From contig JAYMTF010000734.1 in the NCBI GenBank assembly GCA_036897485.1, positions 1-30,947 on the forward strand: 30,947 bases of DNA, written 5' to 3'. Every line of letters starts with the position of its first letter. Within the stretch, counting starts at the first letter, position 1. The translations under genes were made by a program, and so were the position numbers. Positions 9,562 through 20,187 of this stretch are shown here, in pieces. Origin of the DNA: Pelargonium nanum. Taxonomy: Eukaryota > Streptophyta > Magnoliopsida > Geraniales > Geraniaceae. The notes under the pieces are model-generated. The model was not told the DNA's origin. It searched no databases and saw only the letters and a list, made by a program, of their open reading frames with translations.

Positions 9562-10171
9562 GGTTATGGATAGAATATGGAAATGTAGTGTAGCGTCACA
9601 TATGGTGATAGAAAGATGTGGAGCTCGTCCAATTAGAACCTCAGCTTTTATTGGGCCTTGTGGAGCTCGTTATCATCAAATTTGGGCCCAAACCCAATGG
9701 GTCAAGCCTAGAGGCGGCAATCAGTCGAATCATATCAGATTTAGTTCGGATTGATTGAAACATGGGATTTGATCCGATTATATTTCGGATCGGATTGGAT
9801 CAGGTTTTTTTGGATTGAACAAACCCGCCCACTTTACATTAAAATGATCGGATTTGGCCGATCCAATTAAATCCGATCCGAAATTGATCGAATCAAATTT
9901 TTCTCAGATTGAATTTTGAGGTCCACGAGTAGATTTTGCTAAAACCCGAGCAGTTTCTTGAAAACTCGCTTCGGATATGAAACTTCGGATCCAAATTGCC
10001 TGTTCTAGTCAGGCCCAACCAAGTGACTTAAACGGAAGGTTTAGTATAGTCATGTGTAGTGTGTGACACTGGCGAGCTGCGAGAGAATCTTGGCATGGCC
10101 TCCTCTGTTTGGTGCGATCGAATAACTGAATTTTCTCGAGAAAAATACTGGTTTTTTCCTGGGAAAATCTG
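9562..10171. promoter_or_regulatory. divergent PnsL2 / Mpo1-like intergenic promoter
   Basis: Both flanking genes start here in opposite directions. TGGGCC site II motifs are at 9652-9657 and 9683-9688 on the PnsL2 side, and GTGGAGCTCGT occurs twice (about 9619 and 9660). About half of the interval is a MITE (9709-10007), leaving roughly 160 bp for the Mpo1-like side. Confidence 0.55.
9701..10015. mobile_element. hAT-like MITE with 8-bp TSDs
   Basis: The element spans 9709-10007 (299 bp). Left end TAGAGGCGGCAAT and right end ATTGCCTGTTCTA are imperfect inverted repeats (10 of 13 positions), close to the TAGGGGTGGCAA-type ends of plant hAT elements. It is flanked by GTCAAGCC (9701-9708) and GTCAGGCC (10008-10015), 7 of 8 matching, the TSD length of hAT. 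The interior is made of repeated GGATCGGATTGGAT-like phrases. No transposase frame is present. Confidence 0.72.
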
Positions 10172-11466
10172 ATGGGAATGATTGGGATGTTCGATCTCGA
10201 GGAGGAATATGCGTTCTACGGGGCTTATCATAGCAATCCAGTGAATGTAGCCATACACATGGTGTGTGTTTGGCCCATCTTCTTCACGGCTCTGGTTCTT
10301 CTCTACTTCACTCCTTCTCTGTTACATCTTCCTCGAGATGAGTTTTCGCTGTTTGGTGATGTGCTTTCCAACATTGGGTTCCTGGTGGCTGTGATCTATT
10401 CCGTGTTTTACGTCTGTTGGGATGCTAAAGCTGGTTCCTTTGCTGCTCTGCTCTGTATGGTTTGCTGGGTGGGGAGCAATTTTCTTGCCAGTCGGCTCCA
10501 GTTTTCTCTGGCTTGGAAGGTAATTCGGTGTTTTGTTGATGAACTTGAGATGGGTTTTGTTTATTTTCTGGAAATTTTGGGTATTGCGTTGTATTTACAT
10601 GGAATCAAAATTGTTGTTTTTTTTTTAGTATTATTGGATCATTGGGGCAGCTTTCAGTTAATGCATTTGATAGTCTATGGAGCATTTGGAAAATCCTTGG
10701 GAAATTGAGTTGTCCATTGTGTTCGTATAGGATTTGAGTTCAGTTGAATCAGTGGATACATTCTATGATTTGCTCTAAAATGCTGAAATTTTTTGTTTAT
10801 TTGAAATTGCTGTAATTGCTCAAATGGATTTCTTGAATCATTACTTTAGCCATTATTCAGTAAGACGTAAATGTAGCTGGCAGCTTCTTCACAAAAATTG
10901 AACTGATTGCTGTGTACAGCATTGGAATTGGGTTCGCCTATATGAAAGTGGGATTTCGTTTTGATATTAGAGTTGTTTAGCTTATTGGCGGTTTCCTTAC
11001 CATGATTAAAGAACTTCTGTATCGCTCATTTTTATAGGTAGTTCTGGTGGCTCAGTTAGTGTGTTGGACTGGACAGTTCATTGGCCACGGGGTCTTCGAG
11101 GTAAGGAGTTGTGTTCTCTATACTGTGACTAATGGCTGCCTGATCATTTTTGCATTACTAAGTTTCAATGAACTCTGCAGAAACGAGCACCAGCTTTTTT
11201 TGCTAACCTCGCTCAAGCTTTTCTAATGGCTCCATTCTTTGTGCTGTTGGAGGTAATTTCTGTAACTTCAATATAGTCTGTGTTCACAAAATGATGTTTA
11301 TCGTATATATAATCTTAGATAATTGGATATGCTATCATGTGTGCTGTTTCAGGCTCTTCATATCTTCTTCTGTTATGAACCATACCCAGGGTTCTTTGCA
11401 AAAGTTCAGCGCATGATAGATGAAGAAAAAGAACGCCTAGATAAGAAACATAAATTAGTTTCTTAG
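10172..11466 (+). CDS. Mpo1/DUF962 (YGL010w-like) membrane protein
   Basis: DUF962 family. Yeast Mpo1 is an ER-membrane Fe(II)-dependent dioxygenase that removes one carbon from 2-hydroxy fatty acids during phytosphingosine breakdown; the same reaction is inferred here. Four exons (10172-10519, 11038-11100, 11181-11252, 11353-11466) stay in frame and give 198 residues. Conserved histidines are visible in YHSNPVNVAIH (His20, His29) and IGHGVFEKRAP (His133). At least three hydrophobic spans follow: about 28-50, 62-82 and 88-104. The C terminus is lysine-rich (ERLDKKHKLVS), like an ER-retention tail. The start at 10172 is chosen because MGMIGMFDLEEEYAFYGAYH lines up with homologues; the downstream Met6 is possible. 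It is convergent with the P450 gene. Confidence 0.88.
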
Positions 11467-12096
11467 TTTGTATTGCGACTTGTGTTCCATTGACGTGAAT
11501 GTGTACCAGCTCTCATGAATGTAGAAAAGCTGTCAAAATCATATGCCTTCACATAAAAACATTGTATGGTATAGTTTGCATGTTAATATAAAATTGTGTC
11601 GAGAATTTATCATATAGACTAATAAAAGAAAAACAAATATTATTATGAATATGTTAGTCTATCTCTGTATTCAATTTTATTGGAATGCTTGGCCTCTAGC
11701 TAGATGTTTTTTATCAGCATTATTCAGCTTCCCTTCTCCACGTAAACCTTGCTCTCCTACAAGCTAAATATAATTGAAGTTATTAAGAGGAATCAGGGAA
11801 AGAAAATTCCACCTAGATTAGTCTAATTTTATTCTCACTAATTGAGCATCTGGCTGTATTTTACTCATGAAGGTGCTCAAATGTGAAAGTTTACTACCTC
11901 TTATATTCGTTTTGTAAGTTCAGCGGGATTGAAACTTTTTAGCATGAGCATGAATTGCAATTGTAATTTCATAGTTGCGAACAGAGGAAGGTTTAGATTT
12001 TTTACACATCTTACTTATTTAACCAACTCTTAATGTTACTTGATTATCATTTACTTTTCTCACGAACCAAATGCACTGACATGTATTTGATTTATA
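11467..12096. other. convergent 3' intergenic region
   Basis: AT-rich spacer between the 3' ends of the Mpo1-like gene (plus) and CYP704B1 (minus). No gene or recognisable repeat is seen. Confidence 0.7.
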
Positions 12097-14557
12097 CTAA
12101 GATCGTCTTGCTATTGTTAGCTTCAAACCATGCTCCATCGATAGAACTGTCATCATCCTATACTTCACTGGATGATTAGGCACCAAACTGAATTTGAAAA
12201 ATCTACCTAAAATGGCAAGTGCCATTTTCATTTGGAGATATGCAGAGTCCTTCCCAAGGCATATTCTTGGACCAGCCTGGAAAAAAAAAAGAAAAAAAAA
12301 ACATGAATTTGTAAACACTAGGTAAGTATTAAATAATGATTCAAACATTCTTTAAACTAACATAGGTAACTAAAATGCAGTGAATGAGACTGTCTGATCT
12401 TTTGAACTTACCTGAAATGCAGTGAACTTGAAAGGAGATGCATTCTGGAAAAAACCTTCTTTGAGCCATCTTTCGGGTTTGAAAATAGCTGCATCAGGGC
12501 CCCAATTATACTCCATTCTACCCATTGAATATGGGACATAGGTAACCATGCCTCCTGCTTTTACTTTGGTCCCATCAGGCAAGACATCATCTTCCAATAT
12601 ACCCTTAGGGTCCTGCATCATTCAAATTCTTGTTTATTGAGTGTGTGCATGGGAGGAACTTAATTTTCCATATTCCAATACATTTCATGATTTTTAGGTG
12701 ACAGGGATGGAAAAGATACATACCTGAGGAACAGCTGGGTACAATCGGAGTGTCTCTGTGATCACTGCATGCAGATAATATAATCTCCCCAACGAATCAT
12801 AGTTCAGCAGTCCAGCAAATTGTGTTGCTCTTTGACTGAATGATTCGGGATCATCAGTCCCTTTCTGAAGCAATGTAACATTCTCTTCTTTCGCTCTATC
12901 TTCTTCGAATTTTATGAGCTCTGAATACAGCTTCTCAGCTACATGGTCATGTGTCATTAGCAGGTATATAGCCCATGAGAGAGTTGTTGCTGTAGTGTCT
13001 CGGCCAGCAATTACAAAGTTCAGGACAACATCTCTGAGGCTTTTGTCGGTAAAATTGTTTTCTGGATCTTCACCTAACACAATGAATCTTGACAATATAT
13101 CATGTTTCATCTGATATTGACCATCATGAAAATAAGTTAGTTGAATGATATGAGTAGATAGCATTGAGGCGTGCTAAGCAACTTGAACTTAAAGTTCCAT
13201 CATGCATGTTACCTTAATGTTCTGGTTAGTCTTTCTTAATTCCTCCATCTCTGCTTTCCTTCTTTTTATGACAGAATATGTAAAATCATCAATGATTTTG
13301 ATGCTCTTGTCGAGTAGAGCTTCTGATCCTGCATTGAGAAATTTCTTTATTTTCCACAACGGATCTATGAACCTAAGAGTCACAATGATGTTTGCTGTGT
13401 CAAAAGCTTTAGCAAAGCTATTTTCAGGTAAATCAGGAGCCAAAGTTCCTATTTCTACCCCAAATCCAACTTTACATATCGAGTCCAGAGTCATCCTCAT
13501 CAGCAATTCCTAGCAAACAGAATTTCCAAGTTCCTCCATGTTAGACATAACAGTAAAAACATTTTTTTTTTCACATTTCCATTGCATTTGAAAAAAAAGT
13601 GTAGAAACCATATTTATGTGATGAATGAAGAAGAGTTTTTATTTCAGTCACCTGCATGTCTACTTCTTGGTTGTTAAACGATGCCCGAGATAGAATACCA
13701 GAGAGCTTCAGGCTATAATCTCTGAAGACTATGGTGCTGAAATCCCTTAGGTTCTTGGATGCAAACTCAAAGCTTGCAGTTTTTCTCTGTTGCCTCCAAA
13801 GCTCACCATCTACGTTAAAGATCCCATTTCCAAGCAGCACTTCCATGTATGAATGATAGACCTCACCCTTTAAAATTTCGTATCAATATCTCTTTTTATC
13901 AAAACTAAAGACTTGAGAAGATAAGCTAGCTAAGCAAAAACAAAATGCATTGAAGTTTCATGTTTGGCATGATTGTGGTCCATGATGTTTATGCAGTGCA
14001 ATGTTAGGGGAAAGCAAAAGACCTTGAGATCACAAGACTGCTTTCTTATGATCTTGAGGTCACAAAAACACCATCCTACAAAATAAGGGCAAGTATGTAT
14101 ATATTGACCCTCCCGAGACATTACCATGCGTGGTGGCAGTCTCGTATGCTAGGCCACCCCGCCTTTTTGAAGATTAGAAAGAAAAGAAAAAAAAACATTA
14201 TCACATTGAAAATTTTGGTCATGCAGCATTTCAACTATGTTTGACATTTGTGTTATGGAAAAATAGGTTGGGTGGTTATAGTACCTTTGGATAATTTGAA
14301 AAATTGGTCTTGAGGACATGTTCTACATTGGCAGGATCTGCAATGTAAGTGTAAGTGGTGAAGGGCATAGGAACCACAACAGTTTTCAACTCTGCAAGAT
14401 ACTTGACAAGCCAATCATGCATCCGATCATAGTTCATAAGCTGCTCGATTGCTGCCCCTACAAGCGGCCATGTCCTGGGGCCTTTCTTGTTCCTCTGGCT
14501 CCATCTGTGGATGAAGATCCATGACAGAACCATGCAAGCCACCATCAACATGTTCAT
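12097..14557 (-). CDS. CYP704B1: cytochrome P450, CYP704B1-type fatty-acid omega-hydroxylase
   Basis: ER-anchored P450. CYP704B enzymes omega-hydroxylate long-chain fatty acids in the tapetum for sporopollenin of the pollen wall. Six exons (14557-14285, 13867-13652, 13509-13213, 13110-12724, 12612-12412, 12276-12097) give 517 residues in frame. Visible marks: N-terminal anchor MLMVACMVLSWIF, I-helix AGRDTT (297-302), ExxR (Glu381-Arg384), PERW (437-440) and the haem loop FQAGPRICLG with Cys464, split by the last intron. The C terminus is ARRS. An upstream in-frame ATG at 14668 lies only 13 nt from a TATA-like TTATAAAAAA (14690-14681), so it should precede the cap site; I therefore start at 14557. 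The B1 assignment rests on remembered sequence plus the adjacent NAP and endosulfine genes; CYP704C-type naming is the alternative. Intron 1 holds a SINE remnant. Confidence 0.9.
14020..14175 (+). mobile_element. degenerate SINE body in CYP704B1 intron 1
   Basis: ATCTTGAGGTCAC (from about 14051), then GGGCAAG, GACCCTCCCGAGAC, a GTGGTGG...AGTCTCGT segment and CCCCGCCTTTTT (ending about 14167) follow in order. This is the layout of the common dicot tRNA-derived SINE body (GGGCAAGGCTGCGTACA..GACCC..CCCTTTTT). The B-box region is decayed and the exact ends are unclear. Confidence 0.5.
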
Positions 14558-14680
14558 CTTGTAACCTTCTGATGAACAAGAAACTGGTATGAATTGACAC
14601 TGTTCTTTCAGTTTTTGGGTAAACAACAAAACAAAAAGTAGACTGTGATTTGGTGGCAGAAGAGTCATTGATGGGGTTGT

Positions 14681-14690
14681 TTTTTTATAA
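14681..14690 (-). promoter_or_regulatory. TATA box of CYP704B1
   Basis: TTATAAAAAA on the minus strand, about 125 nt before the chosen ATG at 14557. It also argues against the upstream ATG at 14668. Confidence 0.5.
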
Positions 14691-15234
14691 GTATAGAAAA
14701 TAAGAGGTGATGAAGCTTATGAATTAGCTATACTTCAACAATCTTTGTATGTTTATAGGATATTTCGGGTTATAAAATGTATCATCTCTTTTGCATCCTT
14801 AAACAAAACTTAGCCTACTTCTGCTCCTACAAATAACTAAACCTGTGACTCATTCGAAACCAATATCTCAAATTCTTTTTCTTTTATATATGTTTAAGGA
14901 TAATAATAATAACAATTAAGAACACTCAAGAAGATTGCTTTTCCACATTGTCTTTTTGACTTTCCTCATAAATATAATAGTTGATGTGATCTGTTTGGAT
15001 AAGTAATCGTTAATAGCCAAAGTTGAAAAAAAAAGTCCCCATTAATTTATTGCACATTAATTATTCATAGATTCAGAGTTCGTTGGTATTCAGAAAATGG
15101 GCACGGCTGGTTGTGTTTTATTTTTATCATACCTGGATTTTAGCATCTGGGTCATGCTCATATGTTAACAGACATGTTATATATATGTTGTGGTACAACA
15201 ATTTTTACAATTCTTTAAAACAACCCCATATGTG
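14691..15234. other. intergenic, CYP704B1 upstream / NAC downstream
   Basis: AT-rich spacer between the P450 promoter and the NAC stop codon, both genes on the minus strand. No further gene or clear repeat is visible. Confidence 0.65.
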
Positions 15235-16586
15235 TCACTGGAACTCAAAAGTCATTGGGTTCATAAAAAATGGCTGGTTCATTTGTAGCTTCCCAGAGTC
15301 CAAGTATTGGTACGGCATGTCACCGAGCTCAACTTTATCAGCTTGGCCAGCACTTCCAACATTTCCTAGGTTGTTTTGGAATTTTGAGGAGGTTGTGTTG
15401 TACGAATGGTCACTCAAGAGCTGCGAGATAGGACCTAAATCCATTTCCAGTATGTGAGAAAGTGACCATGTTCTTGGCATTTTCAACATTTGTTGTTGCT
15501 CATTTGCTCCAACAATACTATGATCATTTGTTGCTGCACATGTTGCTGTATCAAACTGACCACTTGTGCTTCCCACCATTTTCTCCTCCAAATTAGCTCT
15601 CCCCATCTGTCTCTTCTTGTAGATCCTACATAGGACCCAATCATCCAACTGATACACAACAACAACAAAAGTCAGTTGGTCACATATAAAAAAGACGGAG
15701 GCTCATTGGCGCATGTAGCCGCCTTACATGCGAAATGCATGTAAGACATGTGACAGACTGTGATTGGTAGAAAATGTGTCTCATCTTGTGCTTTTGGACA
15801 ACTTTGGTTTTCAGGGGATAGGTAATGGGTCTCATCTTGTGTTAGCTGTGATGGACAGCTACGATTCAATTTCAGTCTGCATGTATTTCACATGTATGAC
15901 GGCTACATGCATGAATCATTTCTCTTAAAAGACCAACAAATATATGATAAATTTGTTTGTTCAACCAGTCATGAAATGAAACAAGCTTACTCTCATGGAT
16001 CCAACTTGCTTGCTAGCTTGCTTCTTCGAATCGATCAAACGATACTCGTGCATGATCCAATCCGTCTTGAGACCTTTTGGTGGACGACCCTTGTAGAACA
16101 CAAGAGCCTTCTTCACTCCAACATATTTTGATGCACTGTAAATGGCCTTATCAGTACCGGTGGCCTTCCAGTAGCCGGACACCGTTGCCCGGTTCGGCCT
16201 CACGCCGTTGGGATATTTCCGATCCCGGGGCGTGAAGAAGTACCATTCATTTTCTCCAAATTCAGCTTTCTCTACACATATCATATGTATAAGGTGTCAA
16301 GAAAGAAAAAAAGAAACAAAATTACTAAGAATATATTTTTTTATTAGCAAGCATAGCAATCGAGGCTCGAACATGATATCTCAAGAGAATAATAAGAATA
16401 TGTAAATATCAAATTTTGAAGGGACTAACCAGGCAATTGCCAAGGATCAAATTTGTAAATATCAACCTCTGGGATTATAGAAACAGGGCATGGCTTGGAG
16501 GTTGCTTGGTTGCTAAGGTAGTACATGATCAATTCTTCATCTGTTGGGTGGAACCTAAACCCTGGAGGGAGCTCAGCAGAACCCAT
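15235..16586 (-). CDS. NAP: NAC transcription factor, NAP (ANAC029) type
   Basis: Plant-specific NAC-domain transcription factor. NAP-clade members promote leaf senescence and act in ABA responses. Three exons (16586-16430, 16271-15991, 15648-15235) with the usual NAC intron positions give 283 residues. The NAC domain spans about residues 6-160: [92 protein letters not shown] and [13 protein letters not shown]. After it, [15 protein letters not shown] (about 202-216) matches the clade-specific motif of NAP (KLPRTCSLAHLLEMD-like), and the protein ends in FEFQ. Intron 2 contains a MITE. The promoter lies in a 3.6-kb spacer with two ACGTGGC ABRE-like cores. The clade is well supported; the exact orthologue among NAP paralogues is less so. 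Confidence 0.92.
15704..15918. mobile_element. MITE with long TIRs in NAC intron 2
   Basis: The left arm from about 15704 to 15745 (GCATGTAGCCGCCTTACATG then CGAAATGCATGTAAGAC) is inverted at about 15874-15918. The reverse complement of the right arm reads GCATGTAGCCGTCATACATG then TGAAATACATGCAGAC. About 80 percent of some 37 positions match. Total length is about 215 bp with no coding capacity. Target-site duplications are not clear, so the superfamily is open; the long TIRs suggest a Mutator-like MITE. Confidence 0.65.
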
Positions 16587-16742
16587 ATTATTATTACTAT
16601 TTTCTAAAATAATCTTATTTTAGAGAATTTATAATAATAATATTTTATTATTATTTGTGAGGGTGTTTGGGAGGTGAGAAAGTGGAAAGGGGTGAAGAGA
16701 GAAAATAGGGTGTTTGAAATGTTTGCAAGGAGTGGGCTGCTC

Positions 16743-16752
16743 CTTTTATTTG
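16743..16752 (-). promoter_or_regulatory. candidate TATA box of the NAC gene
   Basis: AAATAAAAGG on the minus strand lies about 155 nt before the ATG. It is a weak match, chosen because it is the best near the expected place. Confidence 0.3.
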
Positions 16753-17635
16753 TGTTGGGTTTTGTCTTCTAGTGGACACTGCATGGAGCTTATTGGTGGT
16801 TGCCTTGACTTTTTTGTATTGTTTGACCATTGCTCTCAAGATTAATTAGGCAAAACCCATTTGTAGTTTCACACCTTTTTTCTATCTTTTCTTGTGGATG
16901 AATGTGGATTTCTTGAGAGGTTGGGCTACATAGATCAAACCCAATCAAGCAATCTAAGTCTTGTGAAAATGAAACTTGTTTTTGTCTTATTTGTAAAAAT
17001 AAATATATCAATATTTTATAACACGGTGTTTACCCACCGGATTGAATTGATTTCATAATCACAGTTTGAAGGTAATAAATTTTGCCGTGTCATATTGGAT
17101 AAATTTACTGGTCGAGTAGTATTAATTGTTCAAGAATATAAATTAAAATAAAAGATATATATGAGTTGTGTGTTAAGGTCTGGGACCACCATCGAGTAGA
17201 GTTGTCAGTTCGAATGTGCGTGTCAGGATGATGTTGTACTCAAAGTTGACTATGTGTTGTTGTATGATTCAACATAAATGCACACGGTATGTTTAACTAA
17301 AAGGGACGGGTGAGCAGCAACGAACCCTAAAATCTTAAAATATGAGATAAAAAACTTTTAGACGATTAATTATAGTGTCAATTAAGTGTAACATTTTTGA
17401 AATAAAAAATTGTACTAGAAAGCTTAGTTTTCTGTGAAGAAAGAGGGGGTCATGTGACCCTTAACAAGTTGGGTATATTTGTTATTGAGAACGCGACACG
17501 ACATTTAGCACCACACAACATAACATATTTTGCACAATTAAACCAACACTTTACACTACAATTCAAAACTATTAAATATCACAATTTTGTTGCTAATTTA
17601 CTAGTGTAACCAATAACTAGCATATACAAAAGAAA

Positions 17636-17938
17636 AATGCTATTTGACCCAAAATTTTGTACAAATTTATTTGTACAAATTGATGTTAAAATCTACATGG
17701 CACGTATATATGTAATATTTTTGTAATTTAAAATTAAGTTTAAACAATAAAAACTCGACATACATGATAATACTCTCCTCTCATAAATTTCCGGCACGGA
17801 GCGTCCAGTTTATAAGACATGATGTACACGTGGCATATTGTAATTCAATTAACTCATCAAAGAAATAATTTATATGTCATCTCTCATTATTTGACACATC
17901 ATTTTGTATTTTGTACAAAATTTGGGACATATAACATT
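17636..17938. mobile_element. MITE with about 30-bp TIRs upstream of NAC
   Basis: The left arm 17636-17666 (AATGCTATTTGACCCAAAAT then TTTGTACAAA) matches the reverse complement of the right arm 17909-17938 (AATGTTATATGTCCCAAATT then TTGTACAAAA), with about four mismatches and one 1-bp gap. A nested TTTGTACAAA recurs just inside the left end. The length is about 300 bp and no transposase is present. I could not define the target-site duplication. Confidence 0.65.
17827..17834. promoter_or_regulatory. ABRE/G-box-like CACGTGGC inside the MITE
   Basis: CACGTGGC is the bZIP-binding ABRE/G-box core. It lies about 1.24 kb upstream of the NAC start codon; a second copy is at 18211-18218. NAP genes respond to ABA in other plants, so these are candidate sites only. 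Confidence 0.35.
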
Positions 17939-20187
17939 ACTCAAAACAACAACTTTTTTGCAAATTTATTAACCAGATTAACCTTTAATCCTATTGGGAT
18001 TCCCTTTGTCAACTCTACCATTTAGGTAGCAATCAAGTATTAGTTTTTGAAAATAAAAGATTGGACAGATGTCAGTTGCAAAAAGGGGTGGAGTAGGATA
18101 AGAATAGAGGAGAAATAATGGTCGTTATCTATGTAGCCACCTCACTCAAATGGAGCAGATCAACCCTTGATTTGGACCCTTTTTTTTTCAGATTAACATC
18201 AACTTTTGTCCACGTGGCATGCTTCAAATGAACTCGACATTTCATCATGTGCATATAGAACTAACTAGTGTATTATACAAATATTATTGATGATTCATGC
18301 ATAACAAATTTTTTTATAAAAATGAACAACTATTTTGAGACAAAATTCAAATACTCCAATTGCTACTTTCACAATTAGAACTTGTTTGATCACACTTGTA
18401 AATGTCTAGAAAAACATTTACACTTTCTATTATATGCTCTTACATAAATAAATGGCATAAGGTAAAAGTACAAGTGAGTATTACTTAATGAATGCTTTTA
18501 GATTGACTTTTTAATAATTAGAATTTGAGCTAATTTTCTTATTCTGCCCCAGCGTAGAAGTAGATAAAAGAATTAATTAACTTTTTAAATATGTTCTCAT
18601 TTTTTACATGTCATTTTTTCATATTCTCTCATGTATGAACATTTGACATTTATTGAATAAAATTAGACTTTATAAAAATGGTTGACATTTTTAATATACA
18701 ATTTGACTATTGTTATCCAACAATAAAAAAAATTAATGTAATAGTTTTTCATATATTAATATATAACATGTATGTTTTGATTATTTTATTTTGACTATTA
18801 ATATTTAAAGAAATTAAATTTTGCAAATCAATAAATAAAAAATAGGCGTATTGTATTCCATTGGTTAAAATATATTTTTAACATAGAGACTATTATTTGT
18901 GTTTCAAGTTACAAATATAAAATTTGATAATTTACCAGAAAGAATGGAAAGGAATATTCGGTAAATGAGGGGATTTGATTGGGGGCTTGTTCTTAATCTG
19001 AGCCTATCATTTTCCAAAATTAAATAAAATAATGAAATCCACTACCATGAATCATGCTGTGGTAGCAACAGGTGGCTTCTATTTGTTTCTTTGATCAAAA
19101 TCACAACTATTTTGTATTTTTCAATAAGATTAAAGTCGTATGATCCACGTACGTTAAAATGAATAGTAAATTAGTTGCAGCAATACGAATCTCTTTATTG
19201 TTATTGTGGTCACAACTCTTAACACTCTTGTATGTATACGTCGCAATTTTACTGGGACTTAGGATTCTAAAATTAATCCAAATCCGGATTTGTTCGGATT
19301 TCGGCTCTAAGATCATATCACTTTTCTAGACGTAAAATGTGCAAAAAAGTACTGATTCGGTTGACCAAATTCTAAAATTTATAAGACAAATTCAATCTAA
19401 AAATTAATCGGATAAAAAATGTTCTCATATTCGCGTTCAAATGGTCAGTTTTACACGTATGTATGAATCTAATTCATTTTCGTTCATGATTTGTCTCTTA
19501 TTCATGTATCGACCTTATTTAGTTCATGAACTTTTGTGTTTAGACCCCAAATAATTCATAAACTTTCATGTTTCAATTTTTGAAATGTCGACATCCATCA
19601 AAAGTAGAAACCCTTTGAGTTGGTTGCCTGAAAACATCAACCATTTTCCAATTGACTCTTATTTTTTTGTGGGCTCCTACTTTTGTGGCCTTTCAACACA
19701 CCCAACTAAGAGTTAAGACAAATATCAGGATAGGATTCATGATAACCTATCTAACCATAAAAATACATGAGGATTGAAGACTCCTCTAGTCAAATCCACG
19801 TGCATGCATTTTCAAGGAAACACATGTTAGGTACAAAAAATTTTAACAAGTAATTGTGTTTTATTTCAAACTTCACCAATAAATATAATACAAAATGTTT
19901 TTTCCCCTAAATTCATAGACAATGAGAATGTGATTGAAATGAGCTGGATCTCCAACTATTGGCGGAAAAAAGAGAGTAATTTGTACAAATTCTACACTCA
20001 GTTTGTGGCAAAGCTCTAAAAAATCAAAGATCCAAAGTCTATTGATGAGACACTAGACTAGTAAATTACCAAAACTCATATTTCATTTTCTGAATCTTTT
20101 ATGGTACATACATATTTTTCATTTCGCCAATTGTAAAAAGATTCTGTAATACATGAAATACAGTATTCAATCTACCTGGATAGGTCG

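Larger units (their letters stand above)
16587..20187. other. 3.6-kb intergenic region upstream of the NAC gene
   Basis: AT-rich and without a gene I can support. It holds the NAC promoter, a MITE at 17636-17938, two ACGTGGC motifs (17828-17834 and 18212-18218), and retroelement-like phrases near 19500-19600 (TTCATGAACTTTTGTGTTTAG, then TTCATAAACTTTCATGTTTCA). The end beyond about 20000 should be APC2 3' UTR. Confidence 0.6.

Noticed and set aside
14558..14668. Longer N terminus for the P450 starting at the ATG at 14668
   Set aside because: The extension is not P450-like and the ATG is 13 nt from the TATA box, so it would lie upstream of the expected cap site.
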